Both the position numbers and the translations under genes were made by a program. The notes under the pieces were generated by a model, which was given only the letters and a program-made list of their open reading frames with translations, was not told the origin of the DNA and did not search any database. This document shows positions 35,038-64,000 of a DNA stretch of 64,000 nt, in pieces (the first letter of the stretch is position 1; every line of letters begins with the position of its first letter). Source of the stretch: Lamellibrachia satsuma (Eukaryota > Annelida > Polychaeta > Sabellida > Siboglinidae); NCBI GenBank assembly GCA_033239005.1, contig BSQZ01000052.1:3082501-3146500 (forward strand), written 5' to 3'.

Positions 35038-37530
35038 TGGCCACTACACATAGGTCACCAAAGCAGTGGTGTTTCGGCAAAGATAAAAATGTTAACTCAT
35101 TTGAGAACTGGAGACAGAACATCTTGTGTACGTTGTCTCTTGACCCAAATTTTGCCCTTCGTGGTTGAGGGAGTGAGCTGGGGCAAAAAGTCCAAGTCTG
35201 CCCCCTTCGTGGTTTTTTCTGATGATGACGCAGCCATTCATGCAGCAAGTCGTCGCACTGCTGTTCAAAAAGTGAACGTACTTGAACTACGTTGGAGCAA
35301 ATTGCAAACTAGTGTCCGATCTTGTCACGAAATACCATCGTACGCAATGCTATCTCCGTTAGCAACATTTGGCAAAGTATCCGTCTACACTGTGGCTTCC
35401 TGTGCACGGGGGCTCACTTCACTGAGATATCGCAAGCTCTGACGTCCTTGGTAGATGAAGTGCACACAGCCGGAGATGCCAGGGCGATGAAGTGCACACA
35501 GCCGGAGATGCCAGGGCGATGAAGTGCACACAGCAGGAGATGCCAGGGCGATGAAGTGCACACAGCCGGAGATGCCAGGGCGATGCGGGCAGCGGCGTTG
35601 AACTTTCGACGATTTCCCAAACAGCCTTGGACTAGGTCCGGATCAACTTCGGGAGTCAAACGAGTAAATAAGTTGTGCCCTCTGTGTAGGGAGACAGGCA
35701 GAGCTGAACAGCACTTCCTGAGTGCGTGTAAATATTTACCTGATCAGGATCGCAGATATCTGACAAGGGCACGCCTCACTGGAAGAATTATGGACGACTG
35801 CGAAGCTGAAGTGCAGACGTTGAACATTACATTAGAGGAGGATATGGAAGATCAATCTTAAACCATACATTCTCACGCTTTGCGCGTTCATGTGCATCAG
35901 TCTCCCTACATGGATACGTTCCATAACCACCATGTCTTACGGATCACCATAGACAGTGACGCCACAAGAAACATGGTACGTGCATCAACAACTTCGAAAT
36001 TAGCATGCAAAATCAATCTCACTCCGCCCACCAAGCTGACGGTCTATCTCCTCTTAAGGTGATAGGCGAGACGCATATTACTTTCACTCGTGACGGGAGA
36101 TAATTTGAATTTGAAGGCCTGGTGGTCGACAATTTGGACGTCGAGATACTGGGAGGTAACTCTTCATTGGACAAACGCCAAGTCGTTATGGGTGATGGCA
36201 CAATGTATTTGTACGTTTCAAGTGGCAACGTGTCAAGCCACTCCACCGTCCGACGTGCGTGTGTACTGAGGGCTCCTATTGAGAGAGCGACGATCTGGCT
36301 TGGCGAATATGTCGAAGTAACTTTACCGAATGACTTTTCATTTCTCGATGGGTAATTCGCTTTTGAACCACGTGTTGATTCTCCCAGCTTGAAACATGAG
36401 AAACCATCGCAATTTTGGCCACCTACTTGCATTATCGCGATTGTAGCCGGGAAGATTCGCATACCAAACCTGACTAGTGAACCAAGGGTCCTGAAGAAGA
36501 ATGAGCAGTTCTGTCAGGTTCGCCCCATTGCCATAGCGTAAATCACAGGAAATGAGTCGGAGAACAACAGTGTCAAAGTTCAATGTGTTTCGGTGCGAAT
36601 GTTCGTGTTGATCCTGAGAGTATTCTGGATGACACTATGCGGGGAAAGTTCCAATCCCTACTGGAGGAGTATGACAGGGTCTTCGAACAGGCATTCAAAG
36701 GCTACAATGGTGCTGAAGGACCATTCCAAGCCGTTGTCAGTATGGGTCCTGCCCAACCCCCACAACGCAAGTGCCGCGTTCCACAATACTCACGAGATAA
36801 ACTCGACGAATTACAACAGAAATTCAATGATCTTAAAAGAAAGGGGGTATTTGTCAAGCCAGGAGATGTTGGTATTACGGTTGTTTTTCTGAATCCGTCA
36901 TTCTTGGTGAAGAAACACACCGGAGGTTTTAGATTGGTCACCACATTCGCTGATGTTGGCAAATATAGCAAGCCACAACCCTCTCTTCTCCCCGACGTTG
37001 AGTCTACTCTTCGCAACATTGCAAAATGGAAGTACATCGTTTTCACGGACCTTACAAACGCTTTTTATCAGGTCCCGTTGTCCCGTCAGTCCATGGAGTA
37101 CTGTGGAGTTGCGACACCATTTCGTGGAGTGCGTGTGTATGCAAGGTCTGCCATGGGCATGCCAGGATCAGAGACTGCTCTCGAGGAACTGATGTGTCGC
37201 GTTCTATGCGACCTGCTTGAAGAAGGCATTGTCACCAACATTGTCACCAACATTGCTGATGATTTGTACTGCGGGGGAGACACACCATATAAGCTTCTTC
37301 ACAACTGGAGACGGGTTCTTCAGGCTCTAGACAAGAATGGCTTGAACTTGGCGGCATCTAAGATGGTAACCTGCACAAGAACCGCCATGATACTGGGATG
37401 GACCTGGTACCTAGGCACGATTAGGGCTAGCCCTCACCGCATCGCTACACTCTCAACATGTTCCCCTCCGGACGAGGTAAGGAACACGAGGTCCTTCAAG
37501 CCCGGCACGATTTATGTAAGAAAGCTGATG
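35038..37530 (+). mobile_element. Ty3-like LTR retroelement gag-pro-RT, decayed and 3'-truncated
   Basis: Gag begins at 35038 ([33 protein letters not shown]) and is broken by stops. A zinc-knuckle-like CPLCRETGRAEQHFLSAC lies at about 35676-35730. The aspartic protease (35890-36355) has DSDAT where DSGAT is expected, and FEFEGLVVDNLDVEILGG. An open RT segment (36583-37490) follows: [54 protein letters not shown] and ADDLYCGG. A 12-bp duplication (VTNI twice) sits just before the ADD catalytic box. RNase H and integrase are missing: the reading frame runs into the 40-bp repeat at 37521. It is a dead element of the invertebrate Ty3/mdg4 type. Confidence 0.8.
35456..35587. repeat. 32-bp tandem repeat inside gag
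   Basis: Four copies of a 32-bp unit (core gtgcacacagccggagatgc) interrupt the gag region. The period is not a multiple of three, so each extra copy shifts the frame. Confidence 0.9.
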
Positions 37531-37920
37531 ATGTGAGGAAGCAGTGCAACAAATCTCTCCAGAACTGATGATGTGAGGAAGCAGTGCAACAAATCTCTCC
37601 AGAACTGATGATGTGAGGAAGCAGTGCAACAAATCTCTCCAGAACTGATGATGTGAGGAAGCAGTGCAACAAATCTCTCCAGAACTGATGATGTGAGGAA
37701 GCAGTGCAACAAATCTCTCCAGAACTGATGATGTGAGGAAGCAGTGCAACAAATCTCTCCAGAACTGATGATGTGAGGAAGCAGTGCAACAAATCTCTCC
37801 AGAACTGATGATGTTAGGAAGCAGTGCAACAAATCTCTCCATAACTGATGATGTGAGGAAGCAGTGCAACAAATCTCTACAGAACTGATGATGTGAGGAA
37901 GCAGTGCAACAAATCTCTCC
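37521..37920. repeat. 40-bp VNTR, ten copies, open in all three minus frames
   Basis: Ten nearly identical 40-bp units (core gatgatgtgaggaagcagtg) lie head to tail. The unit comes from the hAT/BED pseudogene to its right, where the last, rightmost copy continues into coding sequence ([20 protein letters not shown] on the minus strand). Forty is not a multiple of three, yet no minus-strand frame has a stop, so a 40-residue super-repeat is readable in every frame. The array also forms the junction with the truncated Ty3-like element at 37510-37530. Confidence 0.95.
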
Positions 37921-38960
37921 AGAACTGCTCCACGACTCAGCCAGCGAACACTGTTGTAAAACAGAACATCGCCATATTCTGCGTCAAATGTGGCCAGATG
38001 ATTCTGGAATCTTTGGTGGTTCAGAGCACGGGCGCGAATGAAATTCACGATTTCAACAACAGTTTGCATCGTATCCTGCATGCCGCAGCCTCCTTTTGCA
38101 CATACAGCTTGCTGGTGAATATTGCAGTAAAAAGAAAGCAGGTTCGACTTTCCGATTCGCGACGGAACATTGTAACGAGTCCAGCTCGACGACCAAGCAT
38201 ACTTGGGGCACCATTCGTGCAAGTTGAAACAAGGTTGTCCCATGTCAACTCGTTCTCTTGACCGAATTGCAGTAATGTATTGCAAATGTCCGCAGCTGCC
38301 TTCCAATGGAATAAGGCACAGGATGTCTTCCGAAACGCCGTAGTTGAAGTATCGCACAGATACCAGCAGCTGAGCAATATCACTTCTGTCTGTGCTCTCG
38401 TCAAGTGCAATCGATCACGCAGGGTAGGCTCGCAGCTTACTCAATAGTTGCTTGAAGACGTCGCCACTTAGATTCTCACAGCGACGAGCTCACGTGTCGG
38501 CTGTAAGCGGCAGTTTGTTAATCTGTTCAACAATTTTCTCTTTGTTCGGAAAACCCGCAAACATAAGTTCGGCACCAGCCAGGAAAGCCTTTTTGAACAC
38601 TTCGGCATGAGCAAACGGCACTTGGTGTTAAACAAAAACTGACACTGTCTTCGCCTCGCCCACATATTCATCAAAGCATTTCTTGAACTCCTCCAGCCGC
38701 TCACCTTTCCCCGGATAAGCACTGTCAAAATCCTTGTTATATTTCGAGTCGAAATGTCGTTTCATATTGTACCTCTTCATCTCAGCGACGCTCTCGCAAC
38801 AAATAAGACACACGGCTTTTTGCTCATATTCGTGATAGCAAAAAAGAACTCACGCTCCCAGTTGTCATCGAACAATCGTTTGCCAGAAGTATCAGTTCGA
38901 CGTTTCTTTTCAGCAGATGCCGTAGTTTTCGGGATCGCAACAAAACACGATGCACAGTGT
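37921..38960 (-). pseudogene. hAT/BED-family (GTF2IRD2/EPM2AIP1-like) pseudogene
   Basis: Read leftwards in several frames. It starts with EKKRRTDTSGKRLFDDNWER (about 38925-38865) and a BED-like finger VCLICCESVAEMKRYNMKRH (about 38820-38760). Then come EVFKKAFLAGAELMFAGFPN (about 38610-38550), SIALDESTDRSDIAQLLVSV (about 38415-38355), WDNLVSTCTNGAPSMLGRRA (38240-38180), HQQAVC with TVVEIVNFIRARALNHQRF (38110-38010) and SVRWLSRG (37940). This is the hAT-derived transposase-like architecture with the CTDGAPAM-type and VRWLSRG motifs. Frameshifts and stops show that it is dead, and its C-terminus is replaced by the 40-bp VNTR. Confidence 0.75.
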
Positions 38961-39614
38961 AATTACTGTAATACAACAATATAGTCAACGTTGATGTTAC
39001 AAGGGCTGGGTCGGTTGAAACAGCTACGACGTTACGGTCTACGCCGCTGCGGTCTACGCCGCTACGGTCTACGCCGCCACGGTCTACGCCACTACGGTCT
39101 TCGGAGTCGAACCACGTACAGCAGTGACGATTTTAATGTAACATAAATGTTGGGCGCATTTTATTGATCTGCACAATCGACTGGTGGTGCTCTACAATTA
39201 AATGACTATTATTTTTTATTAATGTCATTGCTGGCATCACTATTTGACAAGCAAAGTTATTTTAATTGCAACAAACTAATGATTAGAAAATCCATGCATG
39301 CTCCTGGAAGAAACGTTGGGTACGATACAAAATAAAAATCAAGGCTAACTAATATAAAAATGCAGAACGATCAACGCAGCGCAGTCGGACACTTGCGCAG
39401 AATTAATTAAACGCGCACAACATAACTATCAATATGCGTTTCCTACGATAGTAACTGCCCCAACATGAAAATGACGACGCAACTCCACGTTAATTTCATT
39501 TTGTCTAGACTCTACATTCTACAGTAGACATGAAATCCCAATTTGTTTTTTCAATATTTCCTACTTTTGGAGAGGGTATCGCGGGCCAACCGAAAACCGC
39601 CCGCGGGCCAAAGG
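38961..39614. other. Non-coding spacer with 15-bp repeat
   Basis: It holds about five copies of a 15-bp unit (cggtctacgccgcta) at 39030-39105. The rest is AT-rich without a visible gene. Block E sequence begins near 39615. Confidence 0.6.
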
Positions 39615-40269
39615 GTTTGTGGAACGTTGTAGCACAGCAGACCAATACAACAGACTAACAAACAGTCTTCCTCAACCACAAGACCAATCCGTCAGATACG
39701 ATATATACATGACAATTAGCCAACAACAAAGTCAACAATGCCGTTGTTGTCCTTGTATTGTGCGCATTCACAATTACTGGCACAAAGCTCAGACATTCAC
39801 CGTCTGATATTGCCAGAGCTTCTCTGGATTTCCTACAGATTCAAATGGTGTTAACCTTTCTCCCCATCTTTATTGTGTGTACATGGATGACTTAAGGGTA
39901 AATCATAGAAACCTACAAATTGGTTGTCTTTTTGCAGACACCATCACGGATTATAATTTTACGACGTACATGCTGCTGAACTTTGTATTGTTCACGTAGT
40001 ATTTCTGAGTAGAGAAAACTAACCGATTGCTGTGCCAAGAATAGCAATATGTTTGAAATAATTTATAATGAGAATTAATCTTACCGCATGTTTATTAATA
40101 ACAAACCCCAAGATGTAAAAATATTTACCCACTAACTATCAATACCCGTTTACTACCTCACACTAATATCTTAGGCATAAAATGGCAATAGCAACATCAT
40201 TTTCGTCATCAGTCTGAAAAGCATTAATTACGGTTTCATATATGTTTGGAATTTTACACTGCACCGACA

Positions 40270-41035
40270 CACATTTAAAAGATATGTTTCGATGTGCGCC
40301 AAGACAAATTTAAATTACTTACTACGATGGTCACAGAAAAATATAAAAATAACTTGTTACGATGTGCACCGAGACAAATTAATTTACTTGTTACGATGTG
40401 CATCGAAACAAATTAATTTACTTGTTTCGATATGCACCGAGATAAATTAGTTTACTTGTTGCGATGTGCACATAAACAAATTAATTGACTCGTTGCGATG
40501 TGCACCGAGACAAATTAAATTACTTGTTACGATATGCGCCGAGACACATTAATTTTCTTGTTACGATGTGCACCAAGACAAATTAATTAACTTGTTACGA
40601 TGTGCACCATTACAAATTAATTTACTTGTTGTGGTGTGCACAAATACAAATTAATTGACATGTTACGATATGCGCCGAGACAAATTAAATTACTTGTTAC
40701 GATGTGCACCGATACAAATTAATTCACTTGTTACGATATGCACCGAGAGAAATTAATTTACTTGTTACGATGTGTAGCATAACAAATTAATTTACTTGTT
40801 TAGATATGCACCGAGAAAAAAACGTATTTACTTGTTACGATGTGCACCGATACAAATGAATTGTTACGATGTGCACCGAGACAAATAAAATTACTTGTTA
40901 CGATGTGCACCGAGACACATTAATTGACTTGTTACGATGTGCACCGACCGAGGCAAACTAAATTATTTGTTACGATGTGCACCGAGATATATTAATTTAC
41001 TTGTTACGATGTCACCGAGACTAATTAAATGAGTG
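40270..41035. repeat. 34-bp minisatellite (block E, longest array)
   Basis: About 22 copies of the acttgttacgatgtgcaccg unit. The period was measured as 34 bp between copies starting at 40352, 40386 and 40420. Confidence 0.95.
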
Positions 41036-41878
41036 ACTTGTGAAAACTCCATCAACCAGTTCACTCAGTGGATGCGATGAGCACCTGGTGAACACAGGTG
41101 AGGGATTATGTTAATGAATTGTGTGTTTTGACAGCAGCATGTTTTTACTATTTACCAAAAAAAATCAAGATGTTGTTCCAATGAACAGGTCTGTAAGTAC
41201 AGAGCGAAGTGCTGCGATCGATGCTAACGACCGACTACAGTGAACAGTGTTACACACAAGAACCCACTTTCAATGTGGACTGAGTCAAACGGTAAATCAC
41301 GAATTACGACAGAGTCCGGCGGTAAATCACGAAGTCAGCAGGACTATGACATGTCTTGTTAAATCTTGAATTGCAATCGCCGAGTGACGCCCCATCCACA
41401 TCGATTGGCCACCATCTTCGTCACAGCCCATGAACAGTCGCCTTCGTCGAACATCTAAACGCACTCAAACGCAGCGACATTTTCGCACGTCTCTAATATA
41501 AACGCGACACCTTTCCTCGGGCATTTCACACGAGGATGACAGATTAGAAATATCGTGTTGCACATAATGCCTCTTATAGATATAGCTTATTGACAGATGT
41601 GGGACTCGATTATCGACAGAAGCGTTTCAGATACGTCACCATTCCTCGTTATGTTTTCGGTTATTAAAATGTTGATGCCATCGTTCTAGGCCGTTGTGGT
41701 ATGTCGAGAAATAGGTTAGCTCCAGGTATAGGGAATTAATACTGCAGTGAAACGGGTGTGGACCACTGGCACTGGCCGGCATTTCATTGCACGGCAGAAA
41801 CAGTTGCATCCACTGATACATAGGATAGTACTGTTTATAGTGTGAACATAGCATGTAACAAATAGTTGTCTTAACATA

Positions 41879-41916
41879 TGTAAGTAAGTAAGTAAGTAAG
41901 TGAGTAAGTAAGTTAA
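41879..41916. repeat. (GTAA)n microsatellite
   Basis: A tetranucleotide run of about nine units in the private part of block E. Confidence 0.95.
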
Positions 41917-42250
41917 TGTATTTCCTCCTCACCATCATCATGTACAGTATAAGGCAAACAAAAGCAACGAAGATGAGGTGGCTACCAGAGAAGTATAAAC
42001 TTATCGGGCTAATAGCCAGTGACGATGACACCAGGAACCAATTAACTTGAAGATTTGTCATTGGCATTTGTTCTTAATGGGGCATGGCCACCAGACTGAT
42101 AAATAATTTGGGTGAGGGTGGTCCCAGCAGTTGTGTTACAAGTGTGGGCAGTTGGGTTGTTCATACTGGAGTGAGCATCGTGCATTAGTGTTAAACTCTT
42201 CAAGACAAACATTTTGGAGGCTTGTTGGAGAAAGTTGTGGGACAACGAAT

Positions 42251-42323
42251 ATGGTTATTTCCTGTGTGGCTTACAGCTGTACGAATCGACAGAAGACAGG
42301 ATCTAACATCTCGTTATTTTCAG
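42251..42323 (+). CDS. THAP zinc-finger first coding exon (fragment)
   Basis: The ATG at 42251 opens MVISCVAYSCTNRQKTGSNI, then SLFS, matching the start of a THAP domain (Cys-x4-Cys, Asn-Arg, and the hydrophobic ISxF strand). The reading ends at a good splice donor (CAG|GTAATT at 42324), as in THAP genes whose first exon ends at this point. The second Cys/His pair and the AVPTIF box would be on a later exon, which I could not find downstream. It may be a relic of a P-element/THAP9-like transposon or an orphan exon. No copy exists in the other blocks. Confidence 0.45.
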
Positions 42324-42329
42324 GTAATT

Positions 42330-45300
42330 TATGTCGCAAATGTTTGTGCGGTGTTAGTGTATATGTGAATGAATGTAACAGTTTCGAAAATGTTCTGAAA
42401 TATCACAGATATATACGTTTGTTTTTCTTGGGGGAGCGTACATTAAGTGTTTCCCAGTAGTCACATTGATTGGGTGCAACATAAAATGTTATAGAGGTAG
42501 GATTCAGTTTTATAAATAATGTGTGCGTGCGTGTATGCATATTTGTTACTCTTTTTTTAAACTCTACTAGATGTCAGCTCATTAATATGATTTGTTTTCT
42601 TTATTAAGTCATCTGCATTTAATGAGGCTCTCCCTTTTTGGTCGTCGTTTGCCTTTTCTTCGTTGTATGAACCACTATCATGTAATTCATTCTGTACACA
42701 TTGCAACATTCATTGCATTCTATGCATTTGTTTGACAAACCATGTGAAAGGTTGCCTACTAAAACAATTGACAGCTTAAAAGTTGGCCAGATAACATTCG
42801 AGAAAGATCTTGATCTGTAGGTGGAAATGGCTGTGATGGAGCAGCTGGGGAATGTGTTGGAAGATGGGAAAAGAATATTTTGGGACCTTGGAGAAGAATG
42901 TCCAACAGGGCTTAATGAGGTTTTGACCACTTGCAGTCATTGTATAGAGCACTTCAGAAAGCTCAGTTTCGATTATGTTTAGTGGTGCTACTGTTATAGT
43001 TAATATGTTATGATATTTGATATACAACGTGCATGGATAGGTTGTGCACGTAATAACGTATTAGGTTTATATAGCTATATAGTAATAATCTCTTATTAGT
43101 ACTGTATATCTATAGATATATGATGAAGACTGGGTGCTGTACAGTATAAACACTGGGCCTCCAGTGGATTCTTGCCATGCAGCAGCATGAATGTCACTGG
43201 TCCATGCCGGCATCACTTTATCATGTGTCAACTGATAAGAGCTCAGCAGTCTTGTTTTACTAATGGGTGTTCTATTTATGTCTATGATGCGGGTATTAAT
43301 TTCCTGTGGTATTTGTTGTGGAAGGAATGGTAGAGTACATTGTGTATACATAATACCTAGATGACACAAATGTTGCCCGTGTGCAATATCCGCCCAGACA
43401 TAAGCGAAAGCTAAGACCACCGTAAAAGACTGACACATTCAGCTAACTGGTGTTCTGGGGTGGCGACGTTTGGAACGCCACCCTAATACAGCCGGTAGCG
43501 AAACGTATCTTTTAACTAGTAAATCTTAGATGTCCACTTTTGTTCCAAGAAATCGTGTTTTCCAAATGATTGTCTGAAAACGTCCGCTATTTTAAGTATC
43601 TGCCAGGTCCAAGGACGTGTAGTTTAATATACAACTAATTCGGACATCAACACACCGAGTCACCGAGACGCGTCCGGGGAAATGCTGGTCAATAAAGACT
43701 GGTCACCTCCATTCTCAATGTATGCTCAATGAGTGAGGAATTGGTAGCCCGCCAACACGCCAACGTCAATGACATCGTTGTCCATTTGCCATCTGGAGCT
43801 AGTGGTTTTGGATGGCAGCTTTGCTAAACGTTGACTGCGAGAAATAATTCAACAGTTTGCACTGACGAAGCCTCTACGCAGGATTTGTGCATGTTACCAG
43901 TTTATTCTAATTACCACATTACAAGTCTGTTTTAATGATCACCGACATACGCTCCGTTCCAATTCAGGGAACGTTAGGTTATCAACTGCTAAATGAAGTG
44001 CAAAGTTTGGTATATAATCGTAACACTTGAAGCTGAGGAAGCCTTCGATGTCGTTACAGCCAGCAAGTGCACCGTTGACGAATACATGCATGCACGCACA
44101 CTTTATACTATTGTACGTCAACAGCCACCGTTATAAACAGTGTTTGGCATTGGTGCTAGCTGCCTTGTTTGGATCATCACACCTACAAAATGCTACCCAC
44201 CTCCATGCACAATTCTACAATCTGCTAACGCCATCTAACGGTTATGCAAGCATACAGGCCATTATCTGGAGGAGGGGGCGTAACCGCCATTTTATTTGTG
44301 TTAAATTCGTAGCCAATGAGAGGTCGTTATTAGTTATAAACCAAATAAGATCTGCACACACGACATCAACTATTGGCAGTTGTCTATAAATCACACGATG
44401 ATTAAACAAATGCTCGGACTATCCACCAAGACCGCATGCGTAGTAACTCTTCTGCCGCGTTAAGAAAAATTAAAACGGATAGCATCTAGCCATTATTGAC
44501 AAGTCAATTAAAGACAAAGTGTACTGCTGCGGTTTCGTAGGAACTGTTTTACATAAAATATATAACAAATCAAAGAATTAAGTGACAAACAATTCTGTTA
44601 AAAATGACTACATTATTTCACAACCGTGTTAAACACCTTTTATTGTGTTGAGTGTATCAACGGAGACACTACACAGGTTCAAAACAATACATGCATAATT
44701 GGAAATAATATTTACTAAAAATATGATGCATAACACTAGTATTAAATGCTGCATCAAAATTATATATTATTCTTGTGTAGATACAGGAACTGACAAGAGT
44801 TATTGAAGTTAGGATTCTACATGCTTAAATCATGCCATATATGCTGCTGAACAATTGCTAGTCAAACGTTCTTGTGATCTTTGGGTGCGCATTGTTTATT
44901 TCTTATTAATTTAATAATTTGAATGAGAAACAGCACTGATAAAGGCAGTTCCATATTAGACCTACTAGTAGTTTAGGCAGTGTCTGTTAGGCAGGGAAAT
45001 AAAACAAAATTTAACTGGCAGGAAATCAACTGTACCCAGGCGAGTTTAAAGTGAACTTCAAGGACAGAAAGTAAATAAACAGCAAATAATACAATATAAT
45101 ATGAAAACAGAGACAGTGACATAACACGTTAAATCATTACCCTTACTTGGATGTTCGTGTTTTTGTCTAGGTATGCTTGTTGTGATACACATCGGTACAT
45201 GTTGCGTGAGTGACTGTGATGTGTTGTAATGGTGGTCATTTCTGGTGCAAGTGTATATTTTGTGAACTGTTTAATGAAATACACCTGTGTTGGTTTCACA

Positions 45301-46241
45301 TAAGCACCTACAAAACAATACATGGAATGTCACAGCGTTGTAGCAGTCTTAAAACATAGCCATGTTGACATTGTCAAAGATAATAGAAATTTTTAGTATT
45401 GATTGCAACAAAAAGCCTACATAATCTACAGAACATCTAGTTAATATCGTAGAAATTCAAAAATGTCTCTGATTATTAGAAAACCATGTGTTAGCATACA
45501 AATATAAACAACTGACCCAAATTCTCCCAAAATATGCATTCCCTACAACAACACATCTCATGCTGAACACAAGATTTGTTCATACAAACAAATCTGAAGA
45601 TATGTACAAAATATCACTTAGTCACCCAAAACACCTGTGTATAAATTAAATGTTTCATGACTATAATCTAAGCACACTATGTGAATATGATGTGAATCTA
45701 AATCATTTACACATGACTCATTTTATTAACTGAATGCACAATTGGTGATTGGAAATCTTTTCAAGTAAAACACTTGCGAATAACAAATGCTGCAGTTGAA
45801 TTTATGCATTCATCACAAGAAAAAAAATCAAAACGAAGTTCTTGTACACTTAAATTAACATTTACCTCAAACATTTATGCTATCGTCCTGTTTCCAGCTA
45901 TTTTACACAGACACATGCATTCCTTTAAATCCAAATAGATCGGGGAAGAAATGGTTATTCAAATTACATTTCAAAAACACAACAGAATATCATCAGACAC
46001 GTAAACAAACTATGTAACAATGCACAGTGCATGGCCCAAATAATCAGCACATTATGTACTGATTATTTGGGCCATAGTTGAATGGTGTTAAACAAGGTGA
46101 TATGGTGTCATCATACATGCCAAATGTTACGGTCTACCTGTAACTCGTGGATTTTCTTAAATGTGATGGTCTTACGGTTACAGGAGACAATCCTTATGCT
46201 TTTGTGCACTTTGAACAAGTCAATGCTACTGCCAGATGAAG
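42330..46241. other. ATP2C1 3' flank and presumed 3' UTR, no gene
   Basis: Mostly AT-rich. Positions 43060-46241 recur in blocks A-D. A solo CR1 3' tail remnant lies at about 43765-43830 (ccatttgccatctgg...ggatggcagc). A minus-strand AATAAA (tttatt, 45722-45727) about 520 bp past the ATP2C1 stop is a possible polyadenylation signal. No conserved ORF is seen. Confidence 0.5.
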
Positions 46242-63205
<16,964 letters not shown>

Positions 63206-63323
63206 CGCGATTTTTGTGATTTTGGAACATTTGCTGACATCCGTAGCTCGCCAGAACCATTCTCGAGCTACTAAGTGACATGTCAATTGGCCTCGTTTTC
63301 AGATCGCGTACCGCACAGTCGTA

Positions 63324-63332
63324 TTTTATATA
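63324..63332 (-). promoter_or_regulatory. ATP2C1: Possible TATA box of ATP2C1
   Basis: TATATAAAA on the minus strand, about 120 bp upstream of the ATG. It would place the start of transcription near 63295 and give a leader of about 90 nt. A non-coding first exon further upstream would refute it. Confidence 0.35.
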
Positions 63333-64000
63333 CGGGCGGCCATAAGTGGCGCGCAACATTTTTGGAAAGTTGTTTCTATTTTTTTGACATTTGAAATAAA
63401 TAATGTTAATTTATTGAATAAACGCAACGAATTTTTATTTAAACTTCGAGCTTTTTGCATATTATATATTGCAATACGTCATCGAATTTTGTGTTCATGT
63501 CATGCCAGTATAATCTCGTTTTTATCGCAAATTAATCCACCCTTGAACCAGGTGGTTGTAATAAATACTTTTGTGTATTCGATCAGTTGTCACCATACAT
63601 TTAAGATATGTTGTAGTGTAACATATTTAAATTGTTAACACACGTTTAATTTTTTCTGCATCATACAGTGTTTCAAATCGCTACAGTTCAATGTGCATAT
63701 AGTACATACATCGCTATATATAGTATGTAGCAAGTGGTCATCTGGATTTTATAATAAGTGAGATGCATGCAGCTACTGCATTGGATTTATCTGGTTCTAG
63801 CTGGACTGAGCTATGCCTATGGTATGTTGGTGTAACATGCCGGGGAGATGCCGGGCGACGCTGTGTGGAAGAACAGGTCGTGGTTGAGATGGGTTCCTCA
63901 CTGGCTATGCAGGCCGGGACTGAGCTGTGCCTATATGGTCTGTTCGCGTAACCGGCCGGGGAGATGCCAGACGACGCTGACTGTCGTATGGTTATCTGCA
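63333..64000. other. Region upstream of ATP2C1
   Basis: AT-rich up to about 63760. Then come two imperfect direct copies (63801-63863 and 63914-63978) of a GC-rich segment (ggactgagctatgcctat ... gccggggagatgcc...gacgctg). No gene is supported to the window end. Confidence 0.4.

Noticed and set aside
36019..36462. Minus ORFs opposite the Ty3-like protease and RT (36019-36462, 36702-37046)
   Set aside because: Antisense to recognisable protease and RT sequence, with no domain of their own.
37453..38357. Minus ORFs of 98-281 aa over the 40-bp repeat
   Set aside because: They are created by the repeat and fused to a frameshifted hAT-like pseudogene, so they are not annotated as genes.
40270..41035. 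CRISPR-like regular array
   Set aside because: The 34-bp units are contiguous without unique spacers and lie in a eukaryotic context; it is a minisatellite.

Overview
The window is eukaryotic (metazoan) DNA: it holds a 24-exon gene with GT-AG introns, rhodopsin-class GPCR genes, CR1/Jockey-type LINEs, a Ty3-like retroelement, a hAT-like pseudogene, pogo/Tigger-like MITEs and many mini- and microsatellites. No operon, prokaryotic promoter, CRISPR, rRNA or tRNA signal was seen. The repeat spectrum suits a marine invertebrate, perhaps a lophotrochozoan, but the species cannot be fixed from sequence reading alone.

The right third (46.2-63.2 kb, minus strand) is one apparently intact gene for a secretory-pathway Ca2+/Mn2+ ATPase (ATP2C1/SPCA1, PMR1 family). 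All 24 coding exons could be joined by hand with consistent splice phases, giving a 938-residue protein with every P-type ATPase signature. Its introns hold LINE fragments, two Tigger-like MITEs, a near-perfect 53-bp palindrome and several VNTRs. One VNTR starts inside exon 14; another grew from a CR1 3' tail.

The left two thirds (about 3.4-46.9 kb) are a decayed tandem segmental duplication built from the 3' end of that ATPase gene. Five related blocks can be read: A (3.4-9.56 kb), B (12.09-19.72), C (19.72-27.54), D (31.06-34.34) and E (39.6-46.9, the parental 3' flank with the real last exon). Blocks A, B and C each carry a broken copy of ATP2C1 exon 24, followed on the same strand by an aminergic-like GPCR where the parental gene has the rest of intron 23. 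The GPCR is a pseudogene in A, intact (338 aa) in B and C, and deleted in D. Blocks A-D also carry remnants of a multicopy, transposon-like gene. A 34-bp minisatellite precedes most blocks.

The blocks are separated by insertions: LINE copies (9.56-12.09 and 27.54-29.06 kb), CR1 pieces (29.06-31.06 and 31.86-32.51 kb), and a Ty3-like element fused to a hAT/BED pseudogene through a 40-bp VNTR (about 34.3-38.96 kb). The extreme left (1-2.76 kb) is a decayed CR1 element on the minus strand with an ORF1 SGNH esterase. The most striking features are the chimeric GPCR/ATP2C1-exon array, the frame-independent 40-bp repeat and the exon-14 VNTR.
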